Shown: piece by piece, positions 34,846-42,930 of the stretch
How the letters are laid out: every line of letters starts with the position of its first letter
Position numbering within the stretch: position 1 is the stretch's first letter
Assembly: GCF_016863535.1 (NCBI RefSeq)
Contig: NZ_BOPB01000034.1
Location: 1-63,183, forward strand
From: Micromonospora lutea
GTDB lineage: Bacteria > Actinomycetota > Actinomycetes > Mycobacteriales > Micromonosporaceae
Direction of reading: 5' to 3'
DNA length: 63,183 nucleotides
Position numbers and translations under genes: made by a program
Notes under the pieces: generated by a model
The model's database searches: none
The model's input: the letters and a program-made list of their open reading frames with translations, nothing else
Told to the model about the DNA's origin: nothing

Positions 34846-36081
34846 TTAGCGGAACAGCAGTGATGCGTTGCGGACGGCGTGCGCGGCGACGTCACGGCCG
34901 AGTTCGACGCCGGCCTCGTCCGCGGTCCGGGTGTGAATCCCCGACCAGACGCGGGCGTCGACGTTCTCCAACGTGGGACGCCGCCAGTCGCGGTAGGTCC
35001 GGGTGGCGCCGGGTTGGCTGGGGCTGCCGATCGTGTACGGCTCCCGCGCTCGCGGCCCGATCAGGGCGGTGAGCACCTGCTCGGCGGCACCGGAGTAGGT
35101 GTTGTGTCCGCTCGGGTAGTCCGGGTGCGCGGGCGTCGTGTGCAGTGGCGTCCAGTCCGGGTCGGCGCCGGCTCGGATGGCGGTGACAGGTCGCCAGCGT
35201 AGATAGGCGTACTTGGCATCGGAGGTCGCGATCTGGGTGTCGACGAGCGCCACGTGGAAGACGGCTACGAGGCTTGCCCGCCAGGCGACGTGCCGGGTGG
35301 ACTGCGCGAGTGCGGCGCGGAGGATCCCGGTGTAGAGAGTCAGGGACGAGCCGAGCCAGAAGGTGGCCGTGTCGGTCTGTTGCGGTGTACGTACCACACT
35401 GTCGGCGGCACCGTACGCGCGGACCTCGGCAAGATCCGTGCGGTAACGCGCCGAGTCCAGCGCGGGCGGTGGAGCAGGCCGGTAGCGGTCGACCCGGTCG
35501 AGCAGGAACGGCGTGGCGAAGCGGTTTCCGGCCTGCTGGGCGGCTCCGAAGCTCGGTGGGGTGGGTTGCCAGATTCCGGGTGCCGGTTCGGGCGCGGGGT
35601 ATGCCGGGTTGACCGAGGCGGAATCGAGACCGTCACCGGCCCGCTGGGCGAGCAATGACCGCGCTTGCGCCTGGCCGGCGGCGATGCCTCGCTCCTCGGC
35701 GCGTCCGTCGGGGATCCGGGTCAACGTGGCCTGTAGGGCCGCGTCGAGGGTGGGGGCGGCCTCAGGGATCAGACTGCTCAGCGCGGTGTGGATCGCGGAC
35801 GCGAGCGCGGCGTCCCGGTAGTGGTGTGCGGTGCCGATGGGCACCGTACGCACCGCGCGGGCGGCGGCGAGCCAGCCGATCGCCCACGCCCGGCTGTTCG
35901 TGACCTGCGGGCGGGTACCGGTTGCGACGGCGACCGCAGTGACGTCGTACCACTCCAGAACGGTGTCGACCTTCTTGGTGGCGGCGGCAGCCGGTGCGGC
36001 GGCGGGTAGGCCGACCAGAAGCACGGCGGCTGCGATACCGGCCACCGTACGGCGCCAGGCGCCTCCTGTCAGAAATGTCAT
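34846..36081 (-). CDS. secreted vanadium-haloperoxidase/PAP2-superfamily protein
   Basis: A 411-aa exported protein with a signal peptide (hydrophobic VAGIAAAVLLVGLPAAAPAA). The vanadate/phosphate-site signatures of the vanadium chloroperoxidase superfamily are visible: KYAYLRWRPVTAIR (Lys and Arg), HPDYPSGHNTYSGAAEQVL (Ser-Gly-His) and VDARVWSGIHTRTADEAGV (Arg and the vanadate-binding His). It may halogenate or act as a phosphatase outside the membrane. It is the last gene of operon B, an odd place for such an enzyme. The start at 36081 has GGAG and gives a good signal peptide. Confidence 0.83.
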   Translation of the reverse strand: MTFLTGGAWRRTVAGIAAAVLLVGLPAAAPAAAATKKVDTVLEWYDVTAVAVATGTRPQVTNSRAWAIGWLAAARAVRTVPIGTAHHYRDAALASAIHTALSSLIPEAAPTLDAALQATLTRIPDGRAEERGIAAGQAQARSLLAQRAGDGLDSASVNPAYPAPEPAPGIWQPTPPSFGAAQQAGNRFATPFLLDRVDRYRPAPPPALDSARYRTDLAEVRAYGAADSVVRTPQQTDTATFWLGSSLTLYTGILRAALAQSTRHVAWRASLVAVFHVALVDTQIATSDAKYAYLRWRPVTAIRAGADPDWTPLHTTPAHPDYPSGHNTYSGAAEQVLTALIGPRAREPYTIGSPSQPGATRTYRDWRRPTLENVDARVWSGIHTRTADEAGVELGRDVAAHAVRNASLLFR

Positions 36082-36118
36082 GGCTCCTGCACTCCTTCGG
36101 GAGATGGGGAAAAGCTGG

Positions 36119-37183
36119 TCACTGGGCTCCTCCAACGAGGGCCGCCGACGTGGGACCGCGACGGCGCACCCCCGGGTCGGTCAGCGACGGCGGCTGGTAG
36201 CCGGCGTCGGCGGGGTTCAGCGTGGTGCCGGGAGGAACGATGACGTCGATGCGGTCCAGCACGTCGCGGGACAGCGTGACCTTGGCGGCGTCGAGCTGCG
36301 ACTCCAGGTGGGCCAGGGTGCGCGGTCCGATGATCGCCGAGGTGACCGCGGGATGTTCCAGGACGAACGCGATGGCCAGGTGGATGAGGGAGAGCCCGGC
36401 CTCGTCGGCGAGGGTCGCAAGCTGGTCGACGGCGGCCAGCTTGGCGGCGTTCGCCGGCAGGGTCGGGTCAAACCGGGCGGGGAACCGGTCGACGCGACGG
36501 GAGATCGGGGCGTCCAGCCCACCGTGGTAGCGCCCGGACAGCCAACCGCCGGCGAGTGGACTCCACGGAATCACCGCCAGCCCGTACCGCTGGGCCACGG
36601 GCAGCACCTCGCGTTCGATCCCGCGCGCCAGGATCGAGTACGGCGGCTGCTCGCTGACCACCCGCTCGCGGTTGCGTCGCTGCGCGATCCACTGGCCTTC
36701 CACGATGGCCGACGGTTCGAAGGTGGAGGTGCCGATGTAGCGGACCTTGCCCTGGCGGACCAGGTCGCTGAGCGCGCCAAGGGTGTCGTCGAAGTCGGTG
36801 TCGGGCTCCGGTCGGTGCACCTGGTACAGGTCGATCCAGTCGGTGTTCAGCCTGCGCAGGCTGTTCTCCACGGCGCGGGCGATCCAGCGGCGCGAGTTGC
36901 CCCGGTGGTGCGGGTTGTCGCCGACCTGGCCGTGGAACTTGGTGGCGAGAAAGACGTCGTCCCGACGTCCGCCGGCGAGGGCCTTGCCGACGATCTCCTC
37001 GGATTCGCCGTGGGAGTAGACGTCAGCGGTGTCGATGGAGTTGATGCCTTCGTCGAGCGCCCGGTGGATGATGCGGATGCCGTCGGAGTGGTCCGGGTTG
37101 CCCCGTTGACCGAAGTTCATCGCGCCGAGCGTCAGCGAGCTGATCTGGACACCGGTACGTCCGAAGGGCCGATAGTTGGCCAT
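36119..37183 (-). CDS. aldo/keto reductase
   Basis: A 354-aa NADPH-dependent (alpha/beta)8 barrel. The catalytic tetrad is recognisable: Asp and Tyr in NSIDTADVYSHGESEE, Lys in VFLATKFHGQ and His in DLYQVHRPEPD. The NADPH-binding end shows AIIGPRTLAHLESQLDA. In this operon it could reduce the aldehyde released by sulfonate monooxygenation (inference). It begins 16 bp after the NtaA/DszA-like gene and is followed at 37 bp by the haloperoxidase-like gene. Confidence 0.9.
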   Translation of the reverse strand: MANYRPFGRTGVQISSLTLGAMNFGQRGNPDHSDGIRIIHRALDEGINSIDTADVYSHGESEEIVGKALAGGRRDDVFLATKFHGQVGDNPHHRGNSRRWIARAVENSLRRLNTDWIDLYQVHRPEPDTDFDDTLGALSDLVRQGKVRYIGTSTFEPSAIVEGQWIAQRRNRERVVSEQPPYSILARGIEREVLPVAQRYGLAVIPWSPLAGGWLSGRYHGGLDAPISRRVDRFPARFDPTLPANAAKLAAVDQLATLADEAGLSLIHLAIAFVLEHPAVTSAIIGPRTLAHLESQLDAAKVTLSRDVLDRIDVIVPPGTTLNPADAGYQPPSLTDPGVRRRGPTSAALVGGAQ

Positions 37184-37199
37184 GAGAGTCCTTTCGAGG

Positions 37200-38531
37200 T
37201 CAGTGCGACGCGGCCGTGAGCTGCCGGGTGAACTGGTTGGCCGGGCGGGGCAGCCCGTAGTGCTCGCGCAGGGTCGTTCCGGTGTACTCGGTACGGAACA
37301 GCCCGCGGCGTTGCAGGATCGGCACGACGTGGTCGACGAAGGCTTCCAGCCCGGACGGCAGCACCGGTGGCATGATGTTGAAGCCGTCGGCCGCGCCGCT
37401 GCGGTACCACTGCTCGATGGCGTCGGCGACCTGCTCCGGCGTGCCGGCGAAGGTGCGGTGCCCGCGCCCGCCGCCGAGCCGGCCGATGAGCTGACGAACC
37501 GTCAGCCGTTCCCGCCGGGCCAGCGTGACGATCAGTGTGTATCGGCTCTTGGCGCCCTCGATCTGGTCCTCGCCGGGCAGGTCGGCGGGGAGTTCCTTGT
37601 CCAGGTCGAGGTCGTCCGGGTCGACCCGCAGCGTGGTGGCGAGTTGCTGGCGGGCGTACTCCGGTTTGATCAGCCGGTCGAGTTCGTCCTCCAGCGCGCG
37701 GGCCTCGGCCTCGGTGGCGCCGATCGCCGGGACGATGCCCGGCAGGATCTTGAGGGTGTCCGGGTCGCGGCCGGCCGGCTCGGTACGCCGCTTCAGGTCG
37801 CGGTAGAACTCCTGGGCCTCGCCCAGGGTCTGTTGGGCGGTGAAGACGGCCTCGGCGTAGCGGGCGGCCAGTTCCTTGCCGTCCTCCGACGACCCGGCCT
37901 GCACCAGCAGCGGGTAGCCCTGCGGCGAGCGGGGAACGTTGAGCGGACCGGCCACCCGGAAGTGTCGCCCGATATGCTCCGGTGGGTAGAGCAGGTCGTC
38001 GTCGCCCCACCGTCCGGCGTTCTTGTCACCGAGCGGCGCGGTGTCGTCCCAGCTGTCCCAGAGCTTGAGCGACACCTCGACGAACTCCGCGGCCCGCGCG
38101 TACCGGTCCCGGTGGGCGGGCAACGCGTCGAGGTTGAAGTTGCGGGCCGCCTGCTCGCCTGCGGTGGTGACGATGTTCCAGCCGGCGCGGCCGCCGCTGA
38201 TGTGGTCCAGCGACGCGAACCGACGGGCGAGGTTGAAGGGCTCGTTGTACGTCGTCGAGGCGGTGGCGATCAGTCCGATGTGGTTGGTCACGCCGGCGAG
38301 CGCGGCGAGCAGCACGGTCGGTTCGAGCGTGCCGCCCGGCCGCCGGCCGATGCTGTTCCACAGCACCGGGCTGTCGGCAAGAAAGAGCGAGTCGAGCTTG
38401 CCGCGTTCAGCGATCCGGGCGAGACGCTTGAAGTGCTCGACCTCGGTCTGCGCGAACGGGTTGCTCTGCGGCAGCCGCCAGGCCGCCTCGTGATGGCCGA
38501 CGCCCATCAGGAAGGCGTTGAGGTGCAGCAT
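37200..38531 (-). CDS. NtaA/SnaA/DszA-family FMNH2-dependent monooxygenase
   Basis: A 443-aa luciferase-like monooxygenase of the nitrilotriacetate/dibenzothiophene-sulfone group. Family marks are AWRLPQSNPF, GKLDSLFLADSP, RRFASLDHISGGRAGWNIVT, a lid insertion with the GDDDLLYPPEHIGRHFRVAG segment, and GYPLLVQAGSSEDGKELAAR. It uses FMNH2 and O2 to cleave C-S or C-N bonds. It is coupled (3-bp gap) to the ABC ATPase upstream, so its substrate is probably what the transporter imports. The organosulfur assignment rests on context. Confidence 0.9.
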   Translation of the reverse strand: MLHLNAFLMGVGHHEAAWRLPQSNPFAQTEVEHFKRLARIAERGKLDSLFLADSPVLWNSIGRRPGGTLEPTVLLAALAGVTNHIGLIATASTTYNEPFNLARRFASLDHISGGRAGWNIVTTAGEQAARNFNLDALPAHRDRYARAAEFVEVSLKLWDSWDDTAPLGDKNAGRWGDDDLLYPPEHIGRHFRVAGPLNVPRSPQGYPLLVQAGSSEDGKELAARYAEAVFTAQQTLGEAQEFYRDLKRRTEPAGRDPDTLKILPGIVPAIGATEAEARALEDELDRLIKPEYARQQLATTLRVDPDDLDLDKELPADLPGEDQIEGAKSRYTLIVTLARRERLTVRQLIGRLGGGRGHRTFAGTPEQVADAIEQWYRSGAADGFNIMPPVLPSGLEAFVDHVVPILQRRGLFRTEYTGTTLREHYGLPRPANQFTRQLTAASH

Positions 38532-38534
38532 GAG

Positions 38535-39272
38535 TCATCCTTCCGAGTGGTTGACGCCGAGGGCTCGCAGCAGCGTTTCGCGGTACGCGAGGAACTGCGG
38601 CTGCCGGTGCGAGCGCTGCGCCGGGAGATCGATGGTGAGGTCGACGGCTATCCGTCCGCTGTCGAGCAGCAGCACTCGGTCGGCCAGCGTGACGGCCTCG
38701 TCGACGTCGTGGGTGACGAGCAGCACCGTGGGCCGGTGCCGGGCGTACAGTTCGCGCAGCAGATCGTGCATGCGCAGCCGGGTCAACGCGTCAAGCGCGC
38801 CGAAGGGCTCGTCGGCCAGCAGCAGTTCCGGCTCGGAGACCAGGGCCCGGGCCAGTGCCACCCGCTGTTGTTCACCACCGGACAACTCGTTCGGCCAGGC
38901 GTTCTCCCGCCCGGCGAGGCCGACCTCGGCGAGGGCCGCCAGGCCGCGTTCGTGGGCATTGGATCTGCGTAGGCCGAGAACGACGTTGTCCAGCACGCGC
39001 TGCCAGGGCAGCAGCCGGGCATCCTGGAACACGACCGAGGACTTCTCCGGCACGTCGATCATGCCTGAGCCATCGGCATCGCTGTCGAGGCCGGCGAGTG
39101 CACGCAGTAGGGTGCTCTTTCCCGAACCGCTGCGGCCCAGCAGGGCGACGAACTCGCCTGAGCCGATCTCCAGGTCGAACCCGTCCAGGACAGCGCGGCT
39201 TCCGAAGCCGCGCACCAGCCGGTGGACCCGTACCGTCCCGGTGGCCGTCAGTCCGCCAAGGTTCGTCGCCAC
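38535..39272 (-). CDS. ssuB: sulfonate-type ABC transporter ATPase (SsuB-like)
   Basis: A 245-aa ATPase with Walker A GRSGSGKST (about 49-57), Q-loop VFQDARLLPW, signature LSGGEQQRVALARAL, Walker B LLLADEPFGALD and switch histidine VTHDVDEA. The VFQDARLLPW form is typical of the nitrate/sulfonate/taurine family. GTG 39272 lies inside the end of the permease gene, a 25-bp overlap typical of coupled ABC genes. It energises the SsuA/SsuC pair upstream. Confidence 0.9.
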   Translation of the reverse strand: MATNLGGLTATGTVRVHRLVRGFGSRAVLDGFDLEIGSGEFVALLGRSGSGKSTLLRALAGLDSDADGSGMIDVPEKSSVVFQDARLLPWQRVLDNVVLGLRRSNAHERGLAALAEVGLAGRENAWPNELSGGEQQRVALARALVSEPELLLADEPFGALDALTRLRMHDLLRELYARHRPTVLLVTHDVDEAVTLADRVLLLDSGRIAVDLTIDLPAQRSHRQPQFLAYRETLLRALGVNHSEG

Positions 39273-40084
39273 GACAACGCCCTCCTCTGCGCGAGCCGGA
39301 CGGCGCCGTCGGACAGCAGCCCGAGAAGGCCGTACAGCACGAGCCCAACGATGATCACATCGGTCTGGCCGTACTCACGGGCCAGTTGCATCATGTAGCC
39401 GATCCCGCTTGTCGAGTTGATCTGTTCGACGACCACCAGAGCGAGCCACGCGTTCACCACCGCGAACCGCATGCCGAGCAGGAAGCCGGGCAGCGCGCCG
39501 GGCAGCACGATCCGGCGGAGGAAGACCGCCCGCGGCAGCCGCAGCGACTCGCCCAGTTCGACGTAGCGGCTGTCGATGCTGCGCAGCCCGTTGTGGGTGT
39601 GGATGTAGACCGGCACGAACACGCCGAGCGTGATGGTGATGACCTTCATCTGCTCGCCGATGCCGAACCAGAGGACGAGCAGCGGCAGCAGCGCGAGTGA
39701 CGGGATGGCCCGCTTGATCTGGATGGGGCCGTCGAGCAACGCCTCACCCCACCGGCTGAGGCCGGCGACCACCGCGAGCACGGTGCCGATGACGGTGCCG
39801 ATGACGAGCCCCAAGCCGGCCCGCTGGGCCGAGATGGCCAGGTTGTCCTGTAGCCGACCGTCGGCGATCAGGTCGCCGGCGGTCGTCACGACGGTCCAGG
39901 GCGCCGACAGGGTACGGGGGTCGATCCAGCCGGCCGCCGAGCCGGCCGCCCACACCGACAGGAGCAGGAACGGGCCGATCGCGGCTCCGAGCGGGATAGG
40001 ACGGCCCGGCTTCAGGCGGCGACCCGGTTTGCGGACGGACGGGGTCGTCGTGCCCTGGAGGCGGGCGAGAACCGTGGCCGTCAC
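39248..40084 (-). CDS. ssuC: sulfonate-type ABC transporter permease (SsuC-like)
   Basis: A 278-aa inner-membrane protein with six hydrophobic segments and the EAA-type loop ELGESLRLPRAVFLRRIVLPGALPGF that docks the ATPase. The C-terminal YGQTDVIIVGLVLYGLLGLL and RR-rich end are characteristic of SsuC/TauC. The GTG at 40084 overlaps the SsuA stop as GTGA, which fixes the start; a longer upstream frame is only read-through of that gene. Confidence 0.9.
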   Translation of the reverse strand: MTATVLARLQGTTTPSVRKPGRRLKPGRPIPLGAAIGPFLLLSVWAAGSAAGWIDPRTLSAPWTVVTTAGDLIADGRLQDNLAISAQRAGLGLVIGTVIGTVLAVVAGLSRWGEALLDGPIQIKRAIPSLALLPLLVLWFGIGEQMKVITITLGVFVPVYIHTHNGLRSIDSRYVELGESLRLPRAVFLRRIVLPGALPGFLLGMRFAVVNAWLALVVVEQINSTSGIGYMMQLAREYGQTDVIIVGLVLYGLLGLLSDGAVRLAQRRALSWRRTLAD

Positions 40085-41145
40085 CTGAGGTTCTCCGCGG
40101 CGAGCGCCTCGGCGGCCACCGACTCGTACCGCCGGTCGTACAGGTCCGCGGCATCGAGCCTCTTGTTCCCGGTCTCTCTGGCTAGCAGGTCGATGGTTTC
40201 CTGGTGTCGGGCGATGGCGCCGGTCCAGCTCGGCGGGATGTCGGCCACACCGGCGTTCTCGACCAGCCACTTGCCGTCCTCGGCGCTGAGTCCCTGGTCC
40301 TTGACGTAGTAGCGCTCGATCCACTCGTCCGGGTTGGCCTCCCGCCACCGCCAGGCCCGTGCCCAGGCCTGCACGTACTCGCGGATCGCGGCAGCCTTCC
40401 CCGGATCGGTGAGGACGGTGGCCGGCACGTACAGGTGACCTGGATCGTCCCGCAGACCGTGGGCGATGGTGGTGGCGCCGTCCCGGCCGTACTTGGTCTC
40501 GTAGCGTTTGACCTGCACGCCCCCGATCGGGGCGAGGTCGACCTGATGACTGGCGAGGGCGGTGGCGTAGACGTCACCGGTGCTCGGCAGCTCCACCAGT
40601 TTGACGTCCTCCTTGGCCAGTCCGGCCTTGTGCAGGACCCGCAGCACCAGCGCACCCTGGGCCTGTCCGGGGCTGTAGGCGACCTTCTTGCCACGGATGT
40701 CAGCGAGGGTGGTGACCGTGACACCGGGTGCGACGCCGAGGCGGTAGATGGGGTGGTTCAGTGGGTCCTGCCGAAACTTCGAAGCGACGATCTTGGTTGG
40801 GATGTTCGTCCAGTGGGAGTGGATCGGCGGGATGTCGGCGACCGAGCCGATGTCGAGGGCCTTGGCCCGGAACGCCTCCAGGGTTTGCGGGCCACCGCTG
40901 ATGTTGGCCCACTCCACCTCGAACGAGAACTTCTCCGCCTCGCCGGAGAACTCGATCGCCTTCTGATGTTCCTTGTCGCCGACGACGAGCTTGGTGCCCT
41001 TCGGCACCGAATCGGGCAGCGGTGCGCCCAGGGCGAGCGCCGCCTGGGGCGTGTCATCGGCGGCGCAAGCGGTGACGCCCAGTGCGACCGCGCCGAGGGC
41101 GGCGGACAGCAACGCCCGACGGTCCAGGATGATTGGCGGCTTCAC
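40081..41145 (-). CDS. ssuA: sulfonate-type ABC substrate-binding lipoprotein (SsuA-like)
   Basis: A 354-aa lipoprotein: basic start, hydrophobic core and lipobox VTAC near residue 27. The mature part has the nitrate/sulfonate fold with KLVVGDKEHQKAIEF, WANISGGPQTLEAFRAKALD, GSVADIPPIHSHW, and the hinge YSPGQAQGALVLRVLHKAGL. It delivers an organosulfonate or similar anion to the SsuC permease. Its ATG immediately follows the flavin reductase stop, with no gap, so the two are translated together. Confidence 0.9.
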   Translation of the reverse strand: MKPPIILDRRALLSAALGAVALGVTACAADDTPQAALALGAPLPDSVPKGTKLVVGDKEHQKAIEFSGEAEKFSFEVEWANISGGPQTLEAFRAKALDIGSVADIPPIHSHWTNIPTKIVASKFRQDPLNHPIYRLGVAPGVTVTTLADIRGKKVAYSPGQAQGALVLRVLHKAGLAKEDVKLVELPSTGDVYATALASHQVDLAPIGGVQVKRYETKYGRDGATTIAHGLRDDPGHLYVPATVLTDPGKAAAIREYVQAWARAWRWREANPDEWIERYYVKDQGLSAEDGKWLVENAGVADIPPSWTGAIARHQETIDLLARETGNKRLDAADLYDRRYESVAAEALAAENLR

Positions 41146-41658
41146 CTACGACTCCTTCGTGGAGGGGTTCAGGGCGGCGTACCGCCCCTCGTGGTACAGC
41201 AGGGGGGTGCCCTCGCCGTGGCTTCCGGCCACCGGCTGGGCCAACACGATCGCGTGGTCACCGGCGACCACCCGCTGGTGTACCCGGCACAACAACCAGG
41301 CGATCGGCTCGTGCAGCAGCGGCACCCTGTGCGGGCCGTACTGCCACTGGGAATGGGCGGCGAACCGGTCGATGCCGCTGGTGGCGAACGTCCGCGCGAC
41401 ATCCTGCTGGTGCTGACCGAGCAGGTGCACCGCCACATGCTCCGCTTTGGCGACGGTCGGCCAGCTCGACGAAGACCGGTCCAGGCAGAAAGACACCAGC
41501 GGTGGGCGCAGCGAAACCGACGTGAACGAGGTGGCGGTGAATCCCACCGGCGGGGCGCCCGCGACGGTGATGACCGTGACCGACGCGGCCTGTCGCCGCA
41601 GCAGACCACGGAAGGTTTCGGAATCGACCGGAACGTCCCGTTCGACAATGACGGCCAT
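41146..41658 (-). CDS. flavin reductase of the two-component monooxygenase family
   Basis: A 170-aa FMN-binding split-barrel reductase. Family features are FRGLLRRQAASVTVITV, PPVGFTATSFTSVSLRPPLVS (flavin binding) and HAIVLAQPVAGSHGEGTPLLYHEGRY. It supplies reduced FMN to the luciferase-like monooxygenases of the island. ATG 41658 is preceded by GGAGGA. It is the first full gene of operon B; a Cys-rich leader frame lies 144 bp upstream. Confidence 0.9.
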   Translation of the reverse strand: MAVIVERDVPVDSETFRGLLRRQAASVTVITVAGAPPVGFTATSFTSVSLRPPLVSFCLDRSSSSWPTVAKAEHVAVHLLGQHQQDVARTFATSGIDRFAAHSQWQYGPHRVPLLHEPIAWLLCRVHQRVVAGDHAIVLAQPVAGSHGEGTPLLYHEGRYAALNPSTKES

Positions 41659-41802
41659 GACGTCCTCCTGTTGAGGTACGACGAGCACGCGCCGGGCAGG
41701 TGTGGGCGCGGCGCGTTACAGGGGTGGAACAGGTGTGCGCAGAGGTAGCCGGACGTCGTCGAACCGGCAGCGCAGGGGTGGGAGCGGATCAGGATTGCGC
41801 GT

Positions 41803-41907
41803 TCACCGGCAGCAGCCGCGCGCAGCGGTCCAGCCACGACAGCATCCCCGCGACACCGCGACCGCGGTGCCGTCGAGCGGGGTTCCCTGGCTGATCATGC
41901 CATTCAC
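41803..41907 (-). CDS. putative Cys-rich leader peptide of sulfur operon B
   Basis: A 34-aa frame from GTG 41907 (AGGGG five bases upstream) or 31 aa from ATG 41898. It ends SRGCCRGWTAARGCCR, with two Cys-Cys pairs within the last 13 codons. It starts 15 bp after the CCTA-N9-TAGG site and stops 144 bp before the flavin reductase. Cys-rich short frames before sulfur genes act as cysteine-responsive attenuators in mycobacteria; the same role is inferred here. An alternative overlapping frame (MLSWLDRCARLLPVNAQS) also exists. Confidence 0.45.
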   Translation of the reverse strand: MNGMISQGTPLDGTAVAVSRGCCRGWTAARGCCR

Positions 41908-41921
41908 GATAACCCCTAAAA

Positions 41922-41938
41922 CCTACGGAATAAATAGG
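41922..41938. promoter_or_regulatory. CCTA-N9-TAGG site, operon B
   Basis: CCTACGGAATAAATAGG, in the most A/T-rich stretch of the region, 15 bp before the leader GTG. On the minus strand it supplies TAGGTT, usable as a -10 box, so the element may overlap the promoter. The spacing matches the sites of operons A and C. Confidence 0.6.
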
Positions 41939-42276
41939 GATTTCAGCCACTGGGACAGCGCGCCCTGGCACGCAGCCCGCTTGCAACACGTGCGGCGATC
42001 GGACACCGTCCATCCATCGATCACTCCGCCGCCGTGAGGTATGCCGGTGGTGACAACACGGCCCGTCCCGGCCCCGGCCGCACCATCGCAGCGATCCGAC
42101 GGACAGCTGGTGGCGATGGCGGGCGAACGCCTCCATCCGCCCGGCTGGACGGAGATCAGCACCGTCTGCACCGCCCCGAATACCGCGTCCAGGGCCTGAC
42201 CACCGGCTTGTCCGCGCGATCGCCGCCAGCATCCGCACCACACCGCCTCACGTTGCGGCGCGGGCGCGGTCCTCGG
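41939..42276. other. intergenic region between sulfur operons B and C
   Basis: About 340 bp without a convincing gene. Frames on both strands are Arg-rich and lack ribosome sites. The operon B promoter lies at the left edge. No repeat or terminator of note was found. Confidence 0.35.
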
Positions 42277-42411
42277 CTATCGCAGGGGCTCCGTGTTCCG
42301 GTCCTGCAACCCGATCGTCGGCATGCGGCTCCAGATGTCGTTGCATTCGGCGCAGACCGCCTCGGGGATCCATCCGGTCCGCATGAGCCCCGCGAAGATC
42401 GCGCAGCCCAC
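42277..42411 (-). CDS. 44-aa CxxC-containing small ORF at the end of operon C
   Basis: A GTG-initiated frame beginning three bases after the SsuE stop and in the same phase. It encodes GLMRTGWIPEAVCAECNDIW with a CAEC pair and has almost all codons ending in G or C, as real genes here do. It could be an independent small protein or an extension of SsuE exposed by a stop. No family was recognised. Confidence 0.4.
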   Translation of the reverse strand: MGCAIFAGLMRTGWIPEAVCAECNDIWSRMPTIGLQDRNTEPLR

Positions 42412-42414
42412 CTG

Positions 42415-42930
42415 TCATGTGGTTGCCTCGTGGCGGGCCCTCAGGAAAGCCGCGACGACCGGGCGCGTGGCCGTCAGCCAGTCAGCGTAGGCCGCAGGCT
42501 CGTCGTGCTCACGGTCGATGACGAACAGTCCACGCCCGGGAACGGTCGCGCCGATCTCGGTGAGCACCGGCCGCAGGGTGAGCTCCGCGGCCAGGTGATG
42601 CTGCGGTGCAGCGCCGACCAGCAGCGGGACGGCGAGCCCGCGCAGCCCGGTCCCGCCAGCGAACCGGTCGAGGAAGAGCTTGAGCAGACCCGTGTAGGTG
42701 CCCTTGTACGTCGGGCTCGCCACCACCACAAGGTCGGCCGCACCAACCTCGGCCACCAGGGCGGCCACGCCCGGATCGTCCCAGTCCAGCAGGGCCGGAC
42801 CCAGGGTGGCGAGATCGACGGTCAGATCCGGCTCGCGGCCGGCGAGCTGCCGAGCGACGTACCCCGCTGCGGCGAGGGTACGGCTGGCCGGTCGAGGGTT
42901 ACCGACCACGACCGCGACCCGGGCGCTCAC
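42415..42930 (-). CDS. ssuE: NAD(P)H-dependent FMN reductase (SsuE-like)
   Basis: A 171-aa flavodoxin-fold reductase. The FMN phosphate-binding start is VVVGNPRPASRTLAAAGYVA, then VVVASPTYKGTYTGLLKLFLD and VPLLVGAAPQHHLAAELTLRP, the characteristic SsuE pattern. It provides FMNH2 to SsuD. GTG 42930 overlaps the SsuD stop as GTGA, which defines the start. The operon thus has its own reductase, distinct from the split-barrel one in operon B. Confidence 0.9.
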   Translation of the reverse strand: MSARVAVVVGNPRPASRTLAAAGYVARQLAGREPDLTVDLATLGPALLDWDDPGVAALVAEVGAADLVVVASPTYKGTYTGLLKLFLDRFAGGTGLRGLAVPLLVGAAPQHHLAAELTLRPVLTEIGATVPGRGLFVIDREHDEPAAYADWLTATRPVVAAFLRARHEATT

